From Streptomyces parvus (GTDB lineage: Bacteria > Actinomycetota > Actinomycetes > Streptomycetales > Streptomycetaceae), in assembly GCF_014648875.1 (NCBI RefSeq), contig NZ_BMRY01000007.1, positions 186,001-250,000 on the forward strand: a stretch of 64,000 bases of DNA, given 5' to 3'. The notes below the pieces were generated by a model, which was not told where the DNA came from, ran no database searches, and saw only the letters and a program-made list of their open reading frames with translations. The position numbers and the translations under genes were made by a program. This document shows, piece by piece, positions 31,102-39,571 of the stretch (position 1 is its first letter; every line of letters begins with the position of its first letter).

Positions 31102-31323
31102 GTGACCACGCAGGCCGAGACCCCCGAGCCCGTCACCTACCACTGGATCGCCACCATCCAGACCGCCCGAGGTCAGATCGCGACCGACGACGGCCCGGTT
31201 ACCGCAGTCCCTGGGGTTCACACCCACACCACCATCTACCAGAACATCCAGGCCTACCTCGAAGAGAAGTACGGGGCGAACTTCGTGGTTCTGTTCTTCT
31301 CCCTCACGCCCGACCAGCTCTGA
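31102..31323 (+). CDS. hypothetical protein, 73 aa
   Basis: GTG after GAAAGGACCCCGCC. Beta-rich with a repeated IATIQTARGQIATD-type strand; no known family. The N-terminus (MTTQAETPEP) resembles that of the gene before it. Confidence 0.65.
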   Translation: MTTQAETPEPVTYHWIATIQTARGQIATDDGPVTAVPGVHTHTTIYQNIQAYLEEKYGANFVVLFFSLTPDQL

Positions 31324-31367
31324 TCCGGCCCACCCGCAACGTCTGAACCGAAAGGACACCGACCGTC

Positions 31368-32756
31368 GTGACGACCAGCCCGCCCCAGGTGAACGGCCAC
31401 CGCCGCCGCATCCCCGTGATCACGGAGTGGCAGACGCTTCTGGCGCCTGCCGAGGAGCCGGCCGTCGCCACCGTCCCCGAGCCCCAGCCCGAGTCGGCTG
31501 AACCTGCTGTCGATCTCGTTGCCGAGGCCAAGGCTGACGCGATCCGCACCAAGGCCTACGCCGACGCCGAGGAGCAGCGCGCCCGGGCAGAAGCAGAGGC
31601 TGAGGCCCTGCGCATCAAGGCCGAGGGTGACGCCAAGGCTGCCGAGATCAAGGCTGCTGAGGAAGCCCGGAAGCTGAAGATCGCCAACGACAAAGCGCAG
31701 GCGCGGGCCATCGAAGAGCAGGCCGCACGGGACGCTCGAATCGCCAAGTCCAACCGCGAGCGTGCCGAAGCCGAGCGCGGTCAGCAGGAAGACGAGCGCG
31801 CCCACCAGGAGCAGAAGCAGAACGAGGCAGCTGCCGAAGCTGACGTCGCCAAGGCCACGAAGACGTGGCGCAGGTACGCGATCTTCTTCTACGCCGTGTG
31901 TGCGGTCGTCGCCCTGCCGGTGCAGATCGCCGCGTTCTGGGACCGCGACGCATGGTGGTTGGTGATCGCCCCGCTCATGCTCGAAGGGGCTGCGCTCGTC
32001 GTCACCAAGGGCGCTGCCGCAGCTGTCGCTGCGAACCGGCCGCACTGGCACTACCGCACTGTCTCCTGGCTGTTTGCGTTCATCGCCGCCGGGATCAACC
32101 TCAAGCACGGGTTGGACGCGTTCGACCCTGCCACCGCCTTCGGCACCGCGTTCGCATCCCTCGCCGGCCCCGGGGTCTGGGACCTCCACGAGCACGGGCG
32201 CATCCGGCGACGTGACGGTGTGCTCACCCGGCGGGAGCGGCGCGCGGCGAAGAAGACGGCGAAGCGGGCGGCCGAAGAGAAGGCCGCAGCGGAGCTGTTC
32301 GAGGCCGAGCGTCAGGCTCACCTGGAGAACGCCGCGCGTGACACCGCCGACAAGCTGGACGCGGACCGCAAGCAGATGTTCCCCCGCGTCCACGCGCACG
32401 CCCTGAAGCTCGCCGCAGACCTCGGCGAAACGGCCATCACTCCGGCGATTTGGAAGCAGGCGAAGCTCGACGTCGACGGCGCTCCGCCGGGAGAGTCCGA
32501 CGAGATTCTCCGCATGCGAAACAGGGCGGCCGAGAAGGTCGAAGCGGCCCGCCTCAACAAGCCCGTCAGCACCCTCGGTGACAAGGCATCGTCGCAGCGT
32601 GCATCGCAAATCCCGGCGGGCAAGACGCCCCGCGTCTACAACCCCCCTGCGCGCCCCGGCCGGCGCCGCCCCGGCGACACCCCGAAGTACGTCCAGGCCG
32701 CCCGCAAGCAGGCCTCCATCGCCGCCAAGAACGCCTCGACCGAGGAGCAGAAGTGA
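31368..32756 (+). CDS. DUF2637/Spd-like membrane protein with coiled coil
   Basis: 462 aa. After 50 residues a long Ala/Glu/Arg coiled coil (about 50-165) is followed by four hydrophobic spans (about 170-190 AIFFYAVCAVVALPVQIAAF, 198-222, 233-250 and 255-275), a DUF2637-type membrane module, then a charged tail with a helical C-terminal domain. In Streptomyces plasmids such proteins (SpdB-type) accompany TraB and affect plasmid spreading along the mycelium. It overlaps the traB-like start by 4 bp. Confidence 0.8.
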   Translation: MTTSPPQVNGHRRRIPVITEWQTLLAPAEEPAVATVPEPQPESAEPAVDLVAEAKADAIRTKAYADAEEQRARAEAEAEALRIKAEGDAKAAEIKAAEEARKLKIANDKAQARAIEEQAARDARIAKSNRERAEAERGQQEDERAHQEQKQNEAAAEADVAKATKTWRRYAIFFYAVCAVVALPVQIAAFWDRDAWWLVIAPLMLEGAALVVTKGAAAAVAANRPHWHYRTVSWLFAFIAAGINLKHGLDAFDPATAFGTAFASLAGPGVWDLHEHGRIRRRDGVLTRRERRAAKKTAKRAAEEKAAAELFEAERQAHLENAARDTADKLDADRKQMFPRVHAHALKLAADLGETAITPAIWKQAKLDVDGAPPGESDEILRMRNRAAEKVEAARLNKPVSTLGDKASSQRASQIPAGKTPRVYNPPARPGRRRPGDTPKYVQAARKQASIAAKNASTEEQK

Positions 32757-34963
32757 GCATCGAGACCACCCCCGCCAGCTCGCCCGACCCGGAGTTCGAA
32801 CGGCTCGTCGCCGGCCTCTCCGACACGGCCGACAGCCCGCTCCTCCAGAAGACCGCCGACACCGTCAACCGCCCAGACCTCCTCGGCGACACCCCTCTCA
32901 CCCCGGAGTGGGTGCGAACCTCCGCCGGGTGGCGCACCCGGGCCGCCGTCGGGAAGGTCAACTCCACCCGGGCGTTCCGCCGGTGGGTGCGCCGGCAGTC
33001 CACCGAGCACGGGCACACCGCCCAGCTGTTCCGGGGCGTGCGGCGCACGTTCCTGTGGATTCAGGGCACCGAAGGTGTCCAGGTCGCCACCGCCCGGCGC
33101 GAAGTCCAGCAGGCCCAGGCCGACTACAAGACGGCGAAGTGGGGGCACGACAAGCGGCTCATCCCCGGCAAGGAGAAGGAGAAGCGGCGCGTCGCCATGG
33201 AGAAGGCGTTCGCCGGATCCGTCACCGCCATGGGCAAGTACAAGACGGCCCAGAAGGACGCCCGAACCAAGCGCGGAGTGCGCGGCGCACTCGCCGCCGC
33301 CGCGATCGTGGTCCCCGAGGGGGCTGGGATCTACCTGATCGGCGGCACCGGCGGTGTCATTGCCACCGGATCCGCCCTCCTCGCCTTCGCGTTGATCGGA
33401 CGGCGCACCATGGGCGGCGAGGTCTACAACGACCGCGACGCGAAGATCGGGAACGGCGACCGCATGACCGACGACATGATCGACCGGGCATTCCGCGACG
33501 CCGGCATCATCCGCGGCGACCAGGCCGTCATCTTCCGCTCCCCGGTCATCCAGGACGGGAAGGCTTGGCTTGCCCACATCGAGGTCACCGGCGGCGTCGA
33601 AGTCGCCGGCGTCCAGAAGAAGACCGGGCCCCTCGCATCCGCGCTTGGCATCCCCCGGCACCAGATGGACATCCGCCACGAAGGCCGCGAGGACCACCTC
33701 AGCCTGTGGGTGTCCATGACCGACCCGTTTGGCCGGACCATCACCAACCCGCTCATCGGGACCACCGACAAGGTGAACGCCTGGCGCGACGGGCTCCCGT
33801 TGGGCTTCGACAAGCGGGGCAGCATCATCCTCGCCACCATCTCCGACTACTCGCTGCTCGTTGGCGGCACCACCCGTTCCGGGAAGGGCATGGCCGTCGC
33901 GAACATTCTCGTCGGCGCCATGCTCGACCCCCGCATCCGTGTCCGCCTCTTCGACGGCAAAGGCACCGGCGAGTACGTCGGGATCGCCCCCGCCCTCGAC
34001 ACGTTCGTCCGCCGCAACCCCGAACGGCTCCGCGACTTCCTCAAGGTTCTCGTTGCCGAACTGGAGCGTCGCACGGAGATCCTCGTCGACCTGGGGGTGT
34101 CCAAGGCCACCGAGGAACTCCTGGAGGAGCTCGGCGGCATCGAGCTGCTCATCGTCGACGAGCTCGCCACCTACACCGTCAAGGGCGGCCTCAACGGCCA
34201 GTACGCCGAAGAGATCGTCGAACTCCTCGCCCAGACCGCCGCGGTCGGTGCCGCAGTCGGCATCATCCTCGTCCTCGCCACCCAGCACCCCAAGGTCGAC
34301 GTCATCCCGTCCCGGCTCCGCGGCAACTGCAACGGCCGGTGGTCGATGCGCGTCGAGTCCGCGACCGCGTCCAACACCATCCTCGGCGACGGTGTCGCCG
34401 GCGACGGGTACGACGCCAGCGACATCGAGAACAGCAAGTCGACCCGGGGTCGCGGCTGGCTCACCACCCCCGACACCGGGTTCATCGAAGCCCGCAGCCT
34501 GTTCGTCGACGTCGAAGGCGGCGACCTCCGCAAGGCCGCCAAGGCGGGCATGGCGCTGCGTCAGGCCATAGGCCGGCTGCCCCTGCACTGCCCGGACCCG
34601 ATCGAAGACCAGCTCAAGGCCGACACCGGCATCAGCATGGTCGCCGGCGGGCCCACCGGAAAAGGCACCGCGGTCCAGGCCGAGGAGGAGCCGACGATCC
34701 TCGACCACATCGTCAAAGCCGTCACCGCCACCGGCCGCGGCGAAGCGACCCGCGGCGAGGTCTTTGCCTACCTGGCCACGGTCGACGAGCGGTACGAGCG
34801 GGGTGACTCGGAGAGTGACGCCCAGTACGGGTCGCGGGCCGGGAAGCTTCTGTCCGCCGACCTGGACGCCGACGAGGTCGAGCTGAAGGCCGTGAAGGTG
34901 TCGACGGCGGACGGCGGGGAGGGGCGCGGGTTCAAGCTCGCCGCCCTCCATGCCGCCCTATAG
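32753..34963 (+). CDS. traB: TraB/FtsK-type DNA translocase
   Basis: 736 aa. A membrane span lies around residues 183-215, then the FtsK/SpoIIIE motor with Walker A GGTTRSGKG (about 370-378) and Walker B LLIVDELA (about 465-472), arginine- and sensor-containing stretches, and a C-terminal winged-helix-like domain (about 660-736, TRGEVFAYLATVDER). Streptomyces TraB forms a hexameric pore that moves double-stranded plasmid DNA and recognises short repeats at the clt site through the C-terminal domain; a matching repeat array starts 12 bp after this gene. FtsK-like motors also occur in phages, but the Spd neighbour and repeats favour conjugation. Confidence 0.85.
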   Translation: MSIETTPASSPDPEFERLVAGLSDTADSPLLQKTADTVNRPDLLGDTPLTPEWVRTSAGWRTRAAVGKVNSTRAFRRWVRRQSTEHGHTAQLFRGVRRTFLWIQGTEGVQVATARREVQQAQADYKTAKWGHDKRLIPGKEKEKRRVAMEKAFAGSVTAMGKYKTAQKDARTKRGVRGALAAAAIVVPEGAGIYLIGGTGGVIATGSALLAFALIGRRTMGGEVYNDRDAKIGNGDRMTDDMIDRAFRDAGIIRGDQAVIFRSPVIQDGKAWLAHIEVTGGVEVAGVQKKTGPLASALGIPRHQMDIRHEGREDHLSLWVSMTDPFGRTITNPLIGTTDKVNAWRDGLPLGFDKRGSIILATISDYSLLVGGTTRSGKGMAVANILVGAMLDPRIRVRLFDGKGTGEYVGIAPALDTFVRRNPERLRDFLKVLVAELERRTEILVDLGVSKATEELLEELGGIELLIVDELATYTVKGGLNGQYAEEIVELLAQTAAVGAAVGIILVLATQHPKVDVIPSRLRGNCNGRWSMRVESATASNTILGDGVAGDGYDASDIENSKSTRGRGWLTTPDTGFIEARSLFVDVEGGDLRKAAKAGMALRQAIGRLPLHCPDPIEDQLKADTGISMVAGGPTGKGTAVQAEEEPTILDHIVKAVTATGRGEATRGEVFAYLATVDERYERGDSESDAQYGSRAGKLLSADLDADEVELKAVKVSTADGGEGRGFKLAALHAAL

Positions 34964-34974
34964 ATCACATTTGT

Positions 34975-35158
34975 ACCCTGTCCCGACCCTGCCCGGACTC
35001 GCGTCACCGCAGGTCAACGAACCGAGCACCCTGCCCCGACCCTGCCCCGTCCGGGCAGGGTCACCCAGGACCGGAACCGCACCCAGCCCGACCAGGCAGG
35101 GGCCGGGCAGGGTCGCCACCTGCGGAAACATGACCGCCGGGCACGGTCCAGGCAGGGT
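34975..35158. repeat. candidate clt: array of ACCCTGCCC/GGGCAGGGT repeats
   Basis: Forward copies ACCCTGTCC (34975), ACCCTGCCC (34986), ACCCTGCCC (35028) and ACCCTGCCC (35039); reverse copies CGGGCAGGGT (35052), CAGGCAGGGG (35093), CGGGCAGGGT (35104), CGGGCACGGT (35138) and CAGGCAGGGT (35149). All forward copies come first, all reverse copies after, with a palindromic centre at 35039-35061. The stretch has no gene and lies directly behind the TraB gene. Confidence 0.75.
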
Positions 35159-35194
35159 CCAGCACCCCCGTACTCACTTCGAAGGAGCCCTCTC

Positions 35195-35674
35195 ATGCAG
35201 CTGCCCGAGCAGCCCGTCGCCGGGCAGCCCGACCCCACCGACCGTGCCGAAGTCCGCAAGCTCGCCCACGCCGTCGAGACCGTCCTCCTGGAGGAGATGG
35301 CCACCTACCACCGGGACGACACGGAGCTCCCCGCGGTCGGCGACACACCGCCCGTACCGCAGCCGGGTCAGCCTCCGATGTCGCAGTGGGCGATCGACGT
35401 CAGCGGAGTCCTCAAGGCCGTGTCCGTCGCCTCGCTGCCCATCGGTGGGGCCCTGTGGATCGTCGGCCAGGTCGAGCCGCTCACCCTCGGCATCATCCTC
35501 GGCTCGCCGGCCGTCGCAGCCCTCGCCGTGGCCCGGCTCGTCGCGAAGGTCAAGGACGCCAACCAGGCCGCCCAGCCCGTCGTGCAGAACTACTACGGCA
35601 ACGTCCACCACGACACCCGCACCGTCACCAGCACCACCCGCGGCGTCATCGCCAACACCCGGAACCACAACTGA
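35195..35674 (+). CDS. membrane protein, Spd-like, 159 aa
   Basis: ATG after GAAGGAGCCCTCTC. Two hydrophobic spans (about 68-90 and 95-113) are followed by a hydrophilic Asn/Thr-rich C-terminus (VVQNYYGNVHHDTRTVTSTT). The Pro-rich N-terminus is cytosolic. Position after traB and the repeat array suggests a spread protein. Confidence 0.65.
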   Translation: MQLPEQPVAGQPDPTDRAEVRKLAHAVETVLLEEMATYHRDDTELPAVGDTPPVPQPGQPPMSQWAIDVSGVLKAVSVASLPIGGALWIVGQVEPLTLGIILGSPAVAALAVARLVAKVKDANQAAQPVVQNYYGNVHHDTRTVTSTTRGVIANTRNHN

Positions 35675-35687
35675 GAGGACCATCTGC

Positions 35688-35930
35688 ATGCCCCGCTTCG
35701 CCTACCTGATCCAGAGCGCCGACAACGGCCGCCGCATGAGCTCCGGCGTCATCACCGCCGGACCAGACCCCGACACCGCCGACCTGGCCGCCCACCTCGT
35801 CGAAGACAACCGCGCCGGGCACTCCTACTACACCGGACCGCGAACCTGCTGGATCTGGCCTCACGACGGACGGCAGAGCCTCACCCGCCTGGAGACCGCA
35901 CCGGACGTAGCTGAGCGCTTCGACCTCTGA
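35688..35930 (+). CDS. hypothetical protein, 80 aa
   Basis: ATG after GAGAGGACCATCTGC. Soluble, with RFAYLIQSADNGRR at the start; unknown family. Last gene of the transfer operon before a strong terminator. Confidence 0.65.
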   Translation: MPRFAYLIQSADNGRRMSSGVITAGPDPDTADLAAHLVEDNRAGHSYYTGPRTCWIWPHDGRQSLTRLETAPDVAERFDL

Positions 35931-35963
35931 CGGCTGTCACGCCTCCGCAGTTGCCTCACCGGT

Positions 35964-36146
35964 TCACCGCACAACAAGGCCCCGGACCTCTTGGTCCGGG
36001 GCCTTGCGTGTTGCGCGGGCGATCCATGCTCCACCGAGCCGGTCCGTGGGCGGCAGGGTCACCTCGACGTCCAGCAGCCGGCGCAGCTCATCCAACGCCT
36101 GCTGGCATTCCTGCTGGGTGCGGCCGTGGACCGTGAACCTCGCCAT
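35964..36146 (-). CDS. hypothetical protein, 60 aa
   Basis: Leftward ORF beginning MARFTVHGRTQQECQQALDE with a short strand then helix. No clear RBS and its last 14 codons encode the terminator stem, so support is moderate. Confidence 0.5.
   Translation of the reverse strand: MARFTVHGRTQQECQQALDELRRLLDVEVTLPPTDRLGGAWIARATRKAPDQEVRGLVVR
35976..36005. terminator. bidirectional 13-bp terminator at the end of the transfer operon
   Basis: AAGGCCCCGGACC pairs exactly with GGTCCGGGGCCTT around TCTT, ending in TT on both strands. It lies inside the 3' end of a leftward reading frame, so that gene also uses it. Confidence 0.8.
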
Positions 36147-36189
36147 GGGGGCATTCTGCCGGGGGAGTGGGGGTGGCGGGCGGGAACGG

Positions 36190-36300
36190 TTAAGGCCGCC
36201 ACTCCGAAAGGTAGTCCGGGTGGTCGGCGTAGACGGCGGCGAGGGCCTTGATCGACCAGTAGTGCGCGGCGGCAAGGGCGTCGACCTCGGCGACGTTCAT
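36190..36300 (-). pseudogene. 36-aa remnant resembling the C-terminus of DUF6221 proteins
   Basis: Reads MNVAEVDALAAAHYWSIKAL then AAVYADHPDYLSEWRP. The final YADHPDY..EW(R/A)P is the usual end of 100-150-aa DUF6221 proteins of Streptomyces, whose N-terminal part is missing here. It overlaps the RHH gene end by 4 bp and could still be translated. Confidence 0.45.
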
Positions 36301-36524
36301 GAGGCTTCCTCGGATCCGCCGGGTGTCGACCATGAGCCCGCTGCTGGCCTGTCGGGCTGCTTGGCGCCGCCCTCGTGGACGTACCAGCGGAGGAATTGGC
36401 GGAGCACCTTCGACATGTCGGCCTCGGGATCGGGGCTGGCTTCGACTGCGTCGCCGAAGCGTTTCCACAGGTCAGTGGGTGCGCGGAACTTCCGGTAGTT
36501 CGACGGAGCCTTTGCTGGCGTCAC
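36297..36524 (-). CDS. ribbon-helix-helix repressor candidate, 75 aa
   Basis: GTG after AAGGAGGACCC. YRKFRAPTDLWKRFGDAVEA followed by ADMSKVLRQFLRWYVHEG is a strand-helix-helix DNA-binding fold. It is divergent from the gene at 36634 and the gap holds three perfect and one imperfect TGTGGCCACA palindromes, its presumed operators. The Pro/Ser-rich C-terminus may be flexible. Confidence 0.7.
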   Translation of the reverse strand: MTPAKAPSNYRKFRAPTDLWKRFGDAVEASPDPEADMSKVLRQFLRWYVHEGGAKQPDRPAAGSWSTPGGSEEAS

Positions 36525-36546
36525 GGGTCCTCCTTGTGGGTTGCTT

Positions 36547-36613
36547 TGTGGCCACAGTAATGGTCCCACAGGTGTTGCTATGTGGCCACAGTGCGTACTA
36601 CGCTGTGGCCACA
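36547..36613. promoter_or_regulatory. operator array TGTGGCCACA with rightward promoter
   Basis: Perfect palindromes at 36547-36556, 36581-36590 and 36604-36613, plus the imperfect TGGTCCCACA at 36561-36570. A promoter TTGCTA (36575-36580), 18 bp, TACGCT (36599-36604) has one operator in the spacer and one over the start region. Confidence 0.8.
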
Positions 36614-36633
36614 AGAACGAACGAGGGGGACCC

Positions 36634-37014
36634 GTGAACATCAGTCGCCGTATCGCCCGCATCCACACCGCCGCCCGCCACACCGCGAAGGCCCTCCGCT
36701 ACCGGTGCCTCTCCGGCCTCATCGCCGTCGCCGTCGACGCCGGCACCCTCATCCGGGTCAGCACCTACCTCACCGGCCTTGGCCTCGACGACGAGTTCAT
36801 CGACCGCTACGGATCTCCCTTCGGTAAGCACGTGGTGAAGGCGCACCGGGCGGACGGGCGCGGCGAGCCGGTGCGCGTGTGGATCTGCAACGCCCGCGGC
36901 CGCTACGTGCACGTCTTTGCATACCGGCCCGGTGACCAGGCATTGCATGCCGCAGTCGCTAGCTACGCCCGCACCCGTCACCTAGTCCAGTCCGACCTTG
37001 CGGAGGCCGCCTAA
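36634..37014 (+). CDS. hypothetical protein under RHH control, 126 aa
   Basis: GTG after GAGGGGGACCC. The N-terminus is basic and helical (ISRRIARIHTAARHTAKALR), the rest mixed. Family unknown. Being the first gene behind the palindromic operators, it is the direct target of the RHH protein and could be a transfer or lysogeny function. Confidence 0.65.
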   Translation: MNISRRIARIHTAARHTAKALRYRCLSGLIAVAVDAGTLIRVSTYLTGLGLDDEFIDRYGSPFGKHVVKAHRADGRGEPVRVWICNARGRYVHVFAYRPGDQALHAAVASYARTRHLVQSDLAEAA

Positions 37015-37056
37015 ACCAACTTCATTCCCTTTGGCCACCCCAGGAGTGGATGGACG

Positions 37057-37839
37057 ATGCACGACGAACTACGCGAACTTGTAGACAACTGGACCCCGAA
37101 GGCGATCACTATGGCCAACGGGTCCGAACGGCTCGTAACCCAGCAGGTCATCCGGCGCTTCGCCGAGAAGATAGAAATCTCGACCGACGGCTGCTGGCGA
37201 TGGACTGCCAGCCTCGGCCCGGCTGGCTACGGATTCTTCAAGGTCCAGCGGATCTCACTCGGGGCTCACCGCTTTGCCTACCTAGCGTTGCAAGGTCCGA
37301 TCGCCGAGGGCCTGCACCTCGACCACCAATGCCACACGCGAGCAATCGCAGCGAGCCAGTGTGCCGGCGGGGGGACGTGTTTGCACCGACGGTGCGTCAA
37401 CCCGATGCACTTGAAGCCCGTGACTCCCCGCGAGAACACCCTCACGAGTCTTTCGTGGGCGGCTGAACATGCCGTCAGGACCGAGTGCGTCAACGGTCAC
37501 CGCCTGGAAGGGCCCGACCTCTACGAGCGGCGTGGGGGTGGCAGGGCCTGTTACGTCTGCCATCGCGAATCTGATCGACGCTTGAGACTGGCAAAGGCCG
37601 AGCAGGAAGGTCGCGTTCTGCGCCCGCCGCCAGCCGATCGAACTCACTGCCCGCAAGGGCACGCCTACGACGAGGCAAACACCAAGTACAGCCGCGGGCA
37701 GCGAACCTGCCGAGCCTGTAGCGCCGAGAGCTCCCGCAGATACAACGCCCGCAAGAAGGCCGAGCGTATGGCTTCCCGCACGCAGGTCGACCCAATGCCT
37801 CCTGCGCCCCCTGCCCTGTCTCCGGAAGGACCTCGATGA
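37057..37839 (+). CDS. HNH homing-type endonuclease, 260 aa
   Basis: ATG after CAGGAGTGGATGGACG. A WxW-containing N-terminal region leads into an HNH motif with LDHQCHT...CVNPMHLKPVT (about residues 87-125), then two C-terminal zinc-binding repeats, CVNGHRL...CYVCHRESDRR and CPQGHAYDE...CRACSAESSRR. Such free-standing HNH enzymes are common insertions in actinophages. It is followed by a 4-bp overlap with a small gene. Confidence 0.85.
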   Translation: MHDELRELVDNWTPKAITMANGSERLVTQQVIRRFAEKIEISTDGCWRWTASLGPAGYGFFKVQRISLGAHRFAYLALQGPIAEGLHLDHQCHTRAIAASQCAGGGTCLHRRCVNPMHLKPVTPRENTLTSLSWAAEHAVRTECVNGHRLEGPDLYERRGGGRACYVCHRESDRRLRLAKAEQEGRVLRPPPADRTHCPQGHAYDEANTKYSRGQRTCRACSAESSRRYNARKKAERMASRTQVDPMPPAPPALSPEGPR

Positions 37840-38018
37840 TTCACACCGCCCCCGCGCTCACCGCCGAGCAGCTCGCGGACCTCCTCCTCACCCCCGGCAT
37901 CAACGAGGCCGCGGTCAACGCCGAGATGGCCGCCGAGCTCGGCGCCCGCCCCGCCCGCCGGCTGCTGGCCGCCGCGCACGGCATCGCCGCCAACCGGCTG
38001 TGGGGCGACCCCGCATGA
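37836..38018 (+). CDS. hypothetical protein, 60 aa
   Basis: ATG overlapping the HNH stop by 4 bp, after CGGAAGGACCTCG. Helical, Ala-rich; LTPGINEAAVNAEMAAELGA. Unknown. Confidence 0.6.
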   Translation: MIHTAPALTAEQLADLLLTPGINEAAVNAEMAAELGARPARRLLAAAHGIAANRLWGDPA

Positions 38019-38041
38019 CCATCCCAAGCCGGAGGACTCCG

Positions 38042-38323
38042 ATGACCCCGCACCCGCTGCTTGCCACCATCCCGGCCGACCGCCTGGGCGACGTCCTCGA
38101 CACAGTCCCTGTCGGCGCCGGCCTCATCACCGTGACTGCGATCCCGGCCGGCCAGTGGGGTTCGCGGGCGGTCATCGCCTGGCGGCCGGCTGACGGCACG
38201 GCCCGGGTCGTTGCGGCGACGAGCCTGATGCACGCCGTTGATGTGCCGGGCGCGGTCGCCGAGTTCACCGCGACGCTCCGGAAAGTGCTCGCTCTCGAAA
38301 CGTTCAGAAAGGGCACCCGATGA
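38042..38323 (+). CDS. hypothetical protein, 93 aa
   Basis: ATG after CCGGAGGACTCCG. Beta-rich (VGAGLITVTAIPAGQWGS) with a helical end. Overlaps the next ATG. Unknown family. Confidence 0.65.
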   Translation: MTPHPLLATIPADRLGDVLDTVPVGAGLITVTAIPAGQWGSRAVIAWRPADGTARVVAATSLMHAVDVPGAVAEFTATLRKVLALETFRKGTR

Positions 38324-38769
38324 CCGACACCCCGATGACCTCGGACGCTGCTCTGGCCCGTCTCCGCCAGTACGGGGAGCGCACCTCGACCTGGTCGACG
38401 GCCACGTACAACGACGGCACGGAGAGGGCCCTGCACCAGATCGCCGTCACGCTCGCCGGGGAGGTGGCCGATCTCCGGGCCCGTGTCGCTGAACTGGGGT
38501 CGGCGTTGGCCGATGCCACCGAGCCCGACGTGGACGGCGCAGGCCGGACGTACCAGGAGTACCAGCCGCCCGCCACGCGCGACCTTCGCTCGGGCGCCGC
38601 AGCGGCCCGCAGGATGCTTCGTCGCCGCGGCGCCTGCTTCACCTGCGGTGACGTGCCCGACGAGTGGTGCCCGGACTGCGCCTGCTGCAAAGCCGGCTGC
38701 GACGGCGGGCGCACCAACAACCCCTGCACCCACCCCAACGCCCCCTGGAACACGGAGGCCAGCCAGTGA
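38320..38769 (+). CDS. coiled-coil and Cys-rich protein, 149 aa
   Basis: A helix (HQIAVTLAGEVADLRARVAE) is followed by a C-terminal Cys cluster CFTCGDVPDEWCPDCACCKA and GCDGGRTNNPC, enough for two zinc sites. Unknown role. Confidence 0.7.
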   Translation: MTDTPMTSDAALARLRQYGERTSTWSTATYNDGTERALHQIAVTLAGEVADLRARVAELGSALADATEPDVDGAGRTYQEYQPPATRDLRSGAAAARRMLRRRGACFTCGDVPDEWCPDCACCKAGCDGGRTNNPCTHPNAPWNTEASQ

Positions 38770-38882
38770 CCCCGCCGCCTGCCCCGGCCCCGTTGCCGCC
38801 GTGGGAGGAAACCCTGGACGAGATCAAAGCCTGGGACCGGCACTGGTTCGACCAGGACTATGACAACGACAACGAGGAATGA
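38766..38882 (+). CDS. small acidic protein, 38 aa
   Basis: GTG in a GTGA overlap. Pro-rich start and very acidic end (DQDYDNDNEE). Supported mainly by gene packing. Confidence 0.45.
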   Translation: MTPPPAPAPLPPWEETLDEIKAWDRHWFDQDYDNDNEE

Positions 38883-38883
38883 C

Positions 38884-39054
38884 ATGAACGAGTACCCGTA
38901 CCTGCCCGCCGAGTGCCGCAACAACCGCTGCGACCACGAACCCAACCGCTGCGTCCGCTACCGGTCCCGCCGTTGCCTCTCCGGCGAATGCACCCACGCC
39001 CGGCAAGACCTGATCTGCGCCGTGAACTACCCGACCGGCGGCGACCAGCAGTGA
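38884..39054 (+). CDS. small Cys-rich protein, 56 aa
   Basis: ATG two bases after the previous stop, after AACGAGGAATGAC. Cys at CRNNRCDHEPNRC and CLSGECTHARQDLIC. One of many tiny metal-binding-like proteins in this block. Confidence 0.55.
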   Translation: MNEYPYLPAECRNNRCDHEPNRCVRYRSRRCLSGECTHARQDLICAVNYPTGGDQQ

Positions 39055-39293
39055 CCGCACCCAACCCGATGGGCTGCCACTGGTGCGGCATCGACCAGCG
39101 GGAACACATGCAGCAGTGGAAGCCGCCAACTGGCTGGCACACCTGGACCCAGCCCACCCAGGACCAGATCAAGAACCGGATGCGCGCCCGGCGGGCAGCC
39201 CGCACGGAACGCATCCGGCACTCCGGGCCCGACACCCGGTTCTGCGTCCTCTGCCTGTCAGGGGAACACCAGCGCATCGACAACGAGGAGTAG
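39051..39293 (+). CDS. zinc-finger protein, 80 aa
   Basis: GTG overlap with the previous stop. CHWCGID at the start and CVLCLSGEH near the end form two CxxC units that may make one zinc ribbon; basic helix between. Confidence 0.6.
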   Translation: MTAPNPMGCHWCGIDQREHMQQWKPPTGWHTWTQPTQDQIKNRMRARRAARTERIRHSGPDTRFCVLCLSGEHQRIDNEE

Positions 39294-39297
39294 ACCG

Positions 39298-39510
39298 ATG
39301 ACCACCAGGAAGTCCCGGAACCCGTGGCGGGTCATCATCACCGGGCCGGACGCGAACGCCACCTCCGACCACACCAGCGAGGCCGAGACCTACGCCCTCG
39401 TGTGCGTCGCGCTCAGCGACCAGCCCTCGCCGCCAGACCACAGCGAGTGCATCGGACCCCACCTCGCCCCGGACGGCGAGCACATCGACTGCGACGGGAA
39501 CCTCCTCTGA
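39298..39510 (+). CDS. hypothetical protein, 70 aa
   Basis: ATG after GAGGAGTAGACCG. Starts with a basic strand (MTTRKSRNPWRVIITGPDA) and has one CxnC at HSECIGPH/DCDG. Unknown. Confidence 0.6.
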   Translation: MTTRKSRNPWRVIITGPDANATSDHTSEAETYALVCVALSDQPSPPDHSECIGPHLAPDGEHIDCDGNLL

Positions 39511-39571
39511 AAGTGCCATCCGGCCAGCCAACAACACTCACACACTGCACCCCACCCGAAGGAGACTGACC

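Noticed and set aside
32636..34951. 771-codon leftward frame opposite the TraB gene
   Set aside because: Antisense shadow; composition is Gly/Val/Asp-rich as expected from GC skew, and the plus strand has Walker motifs.
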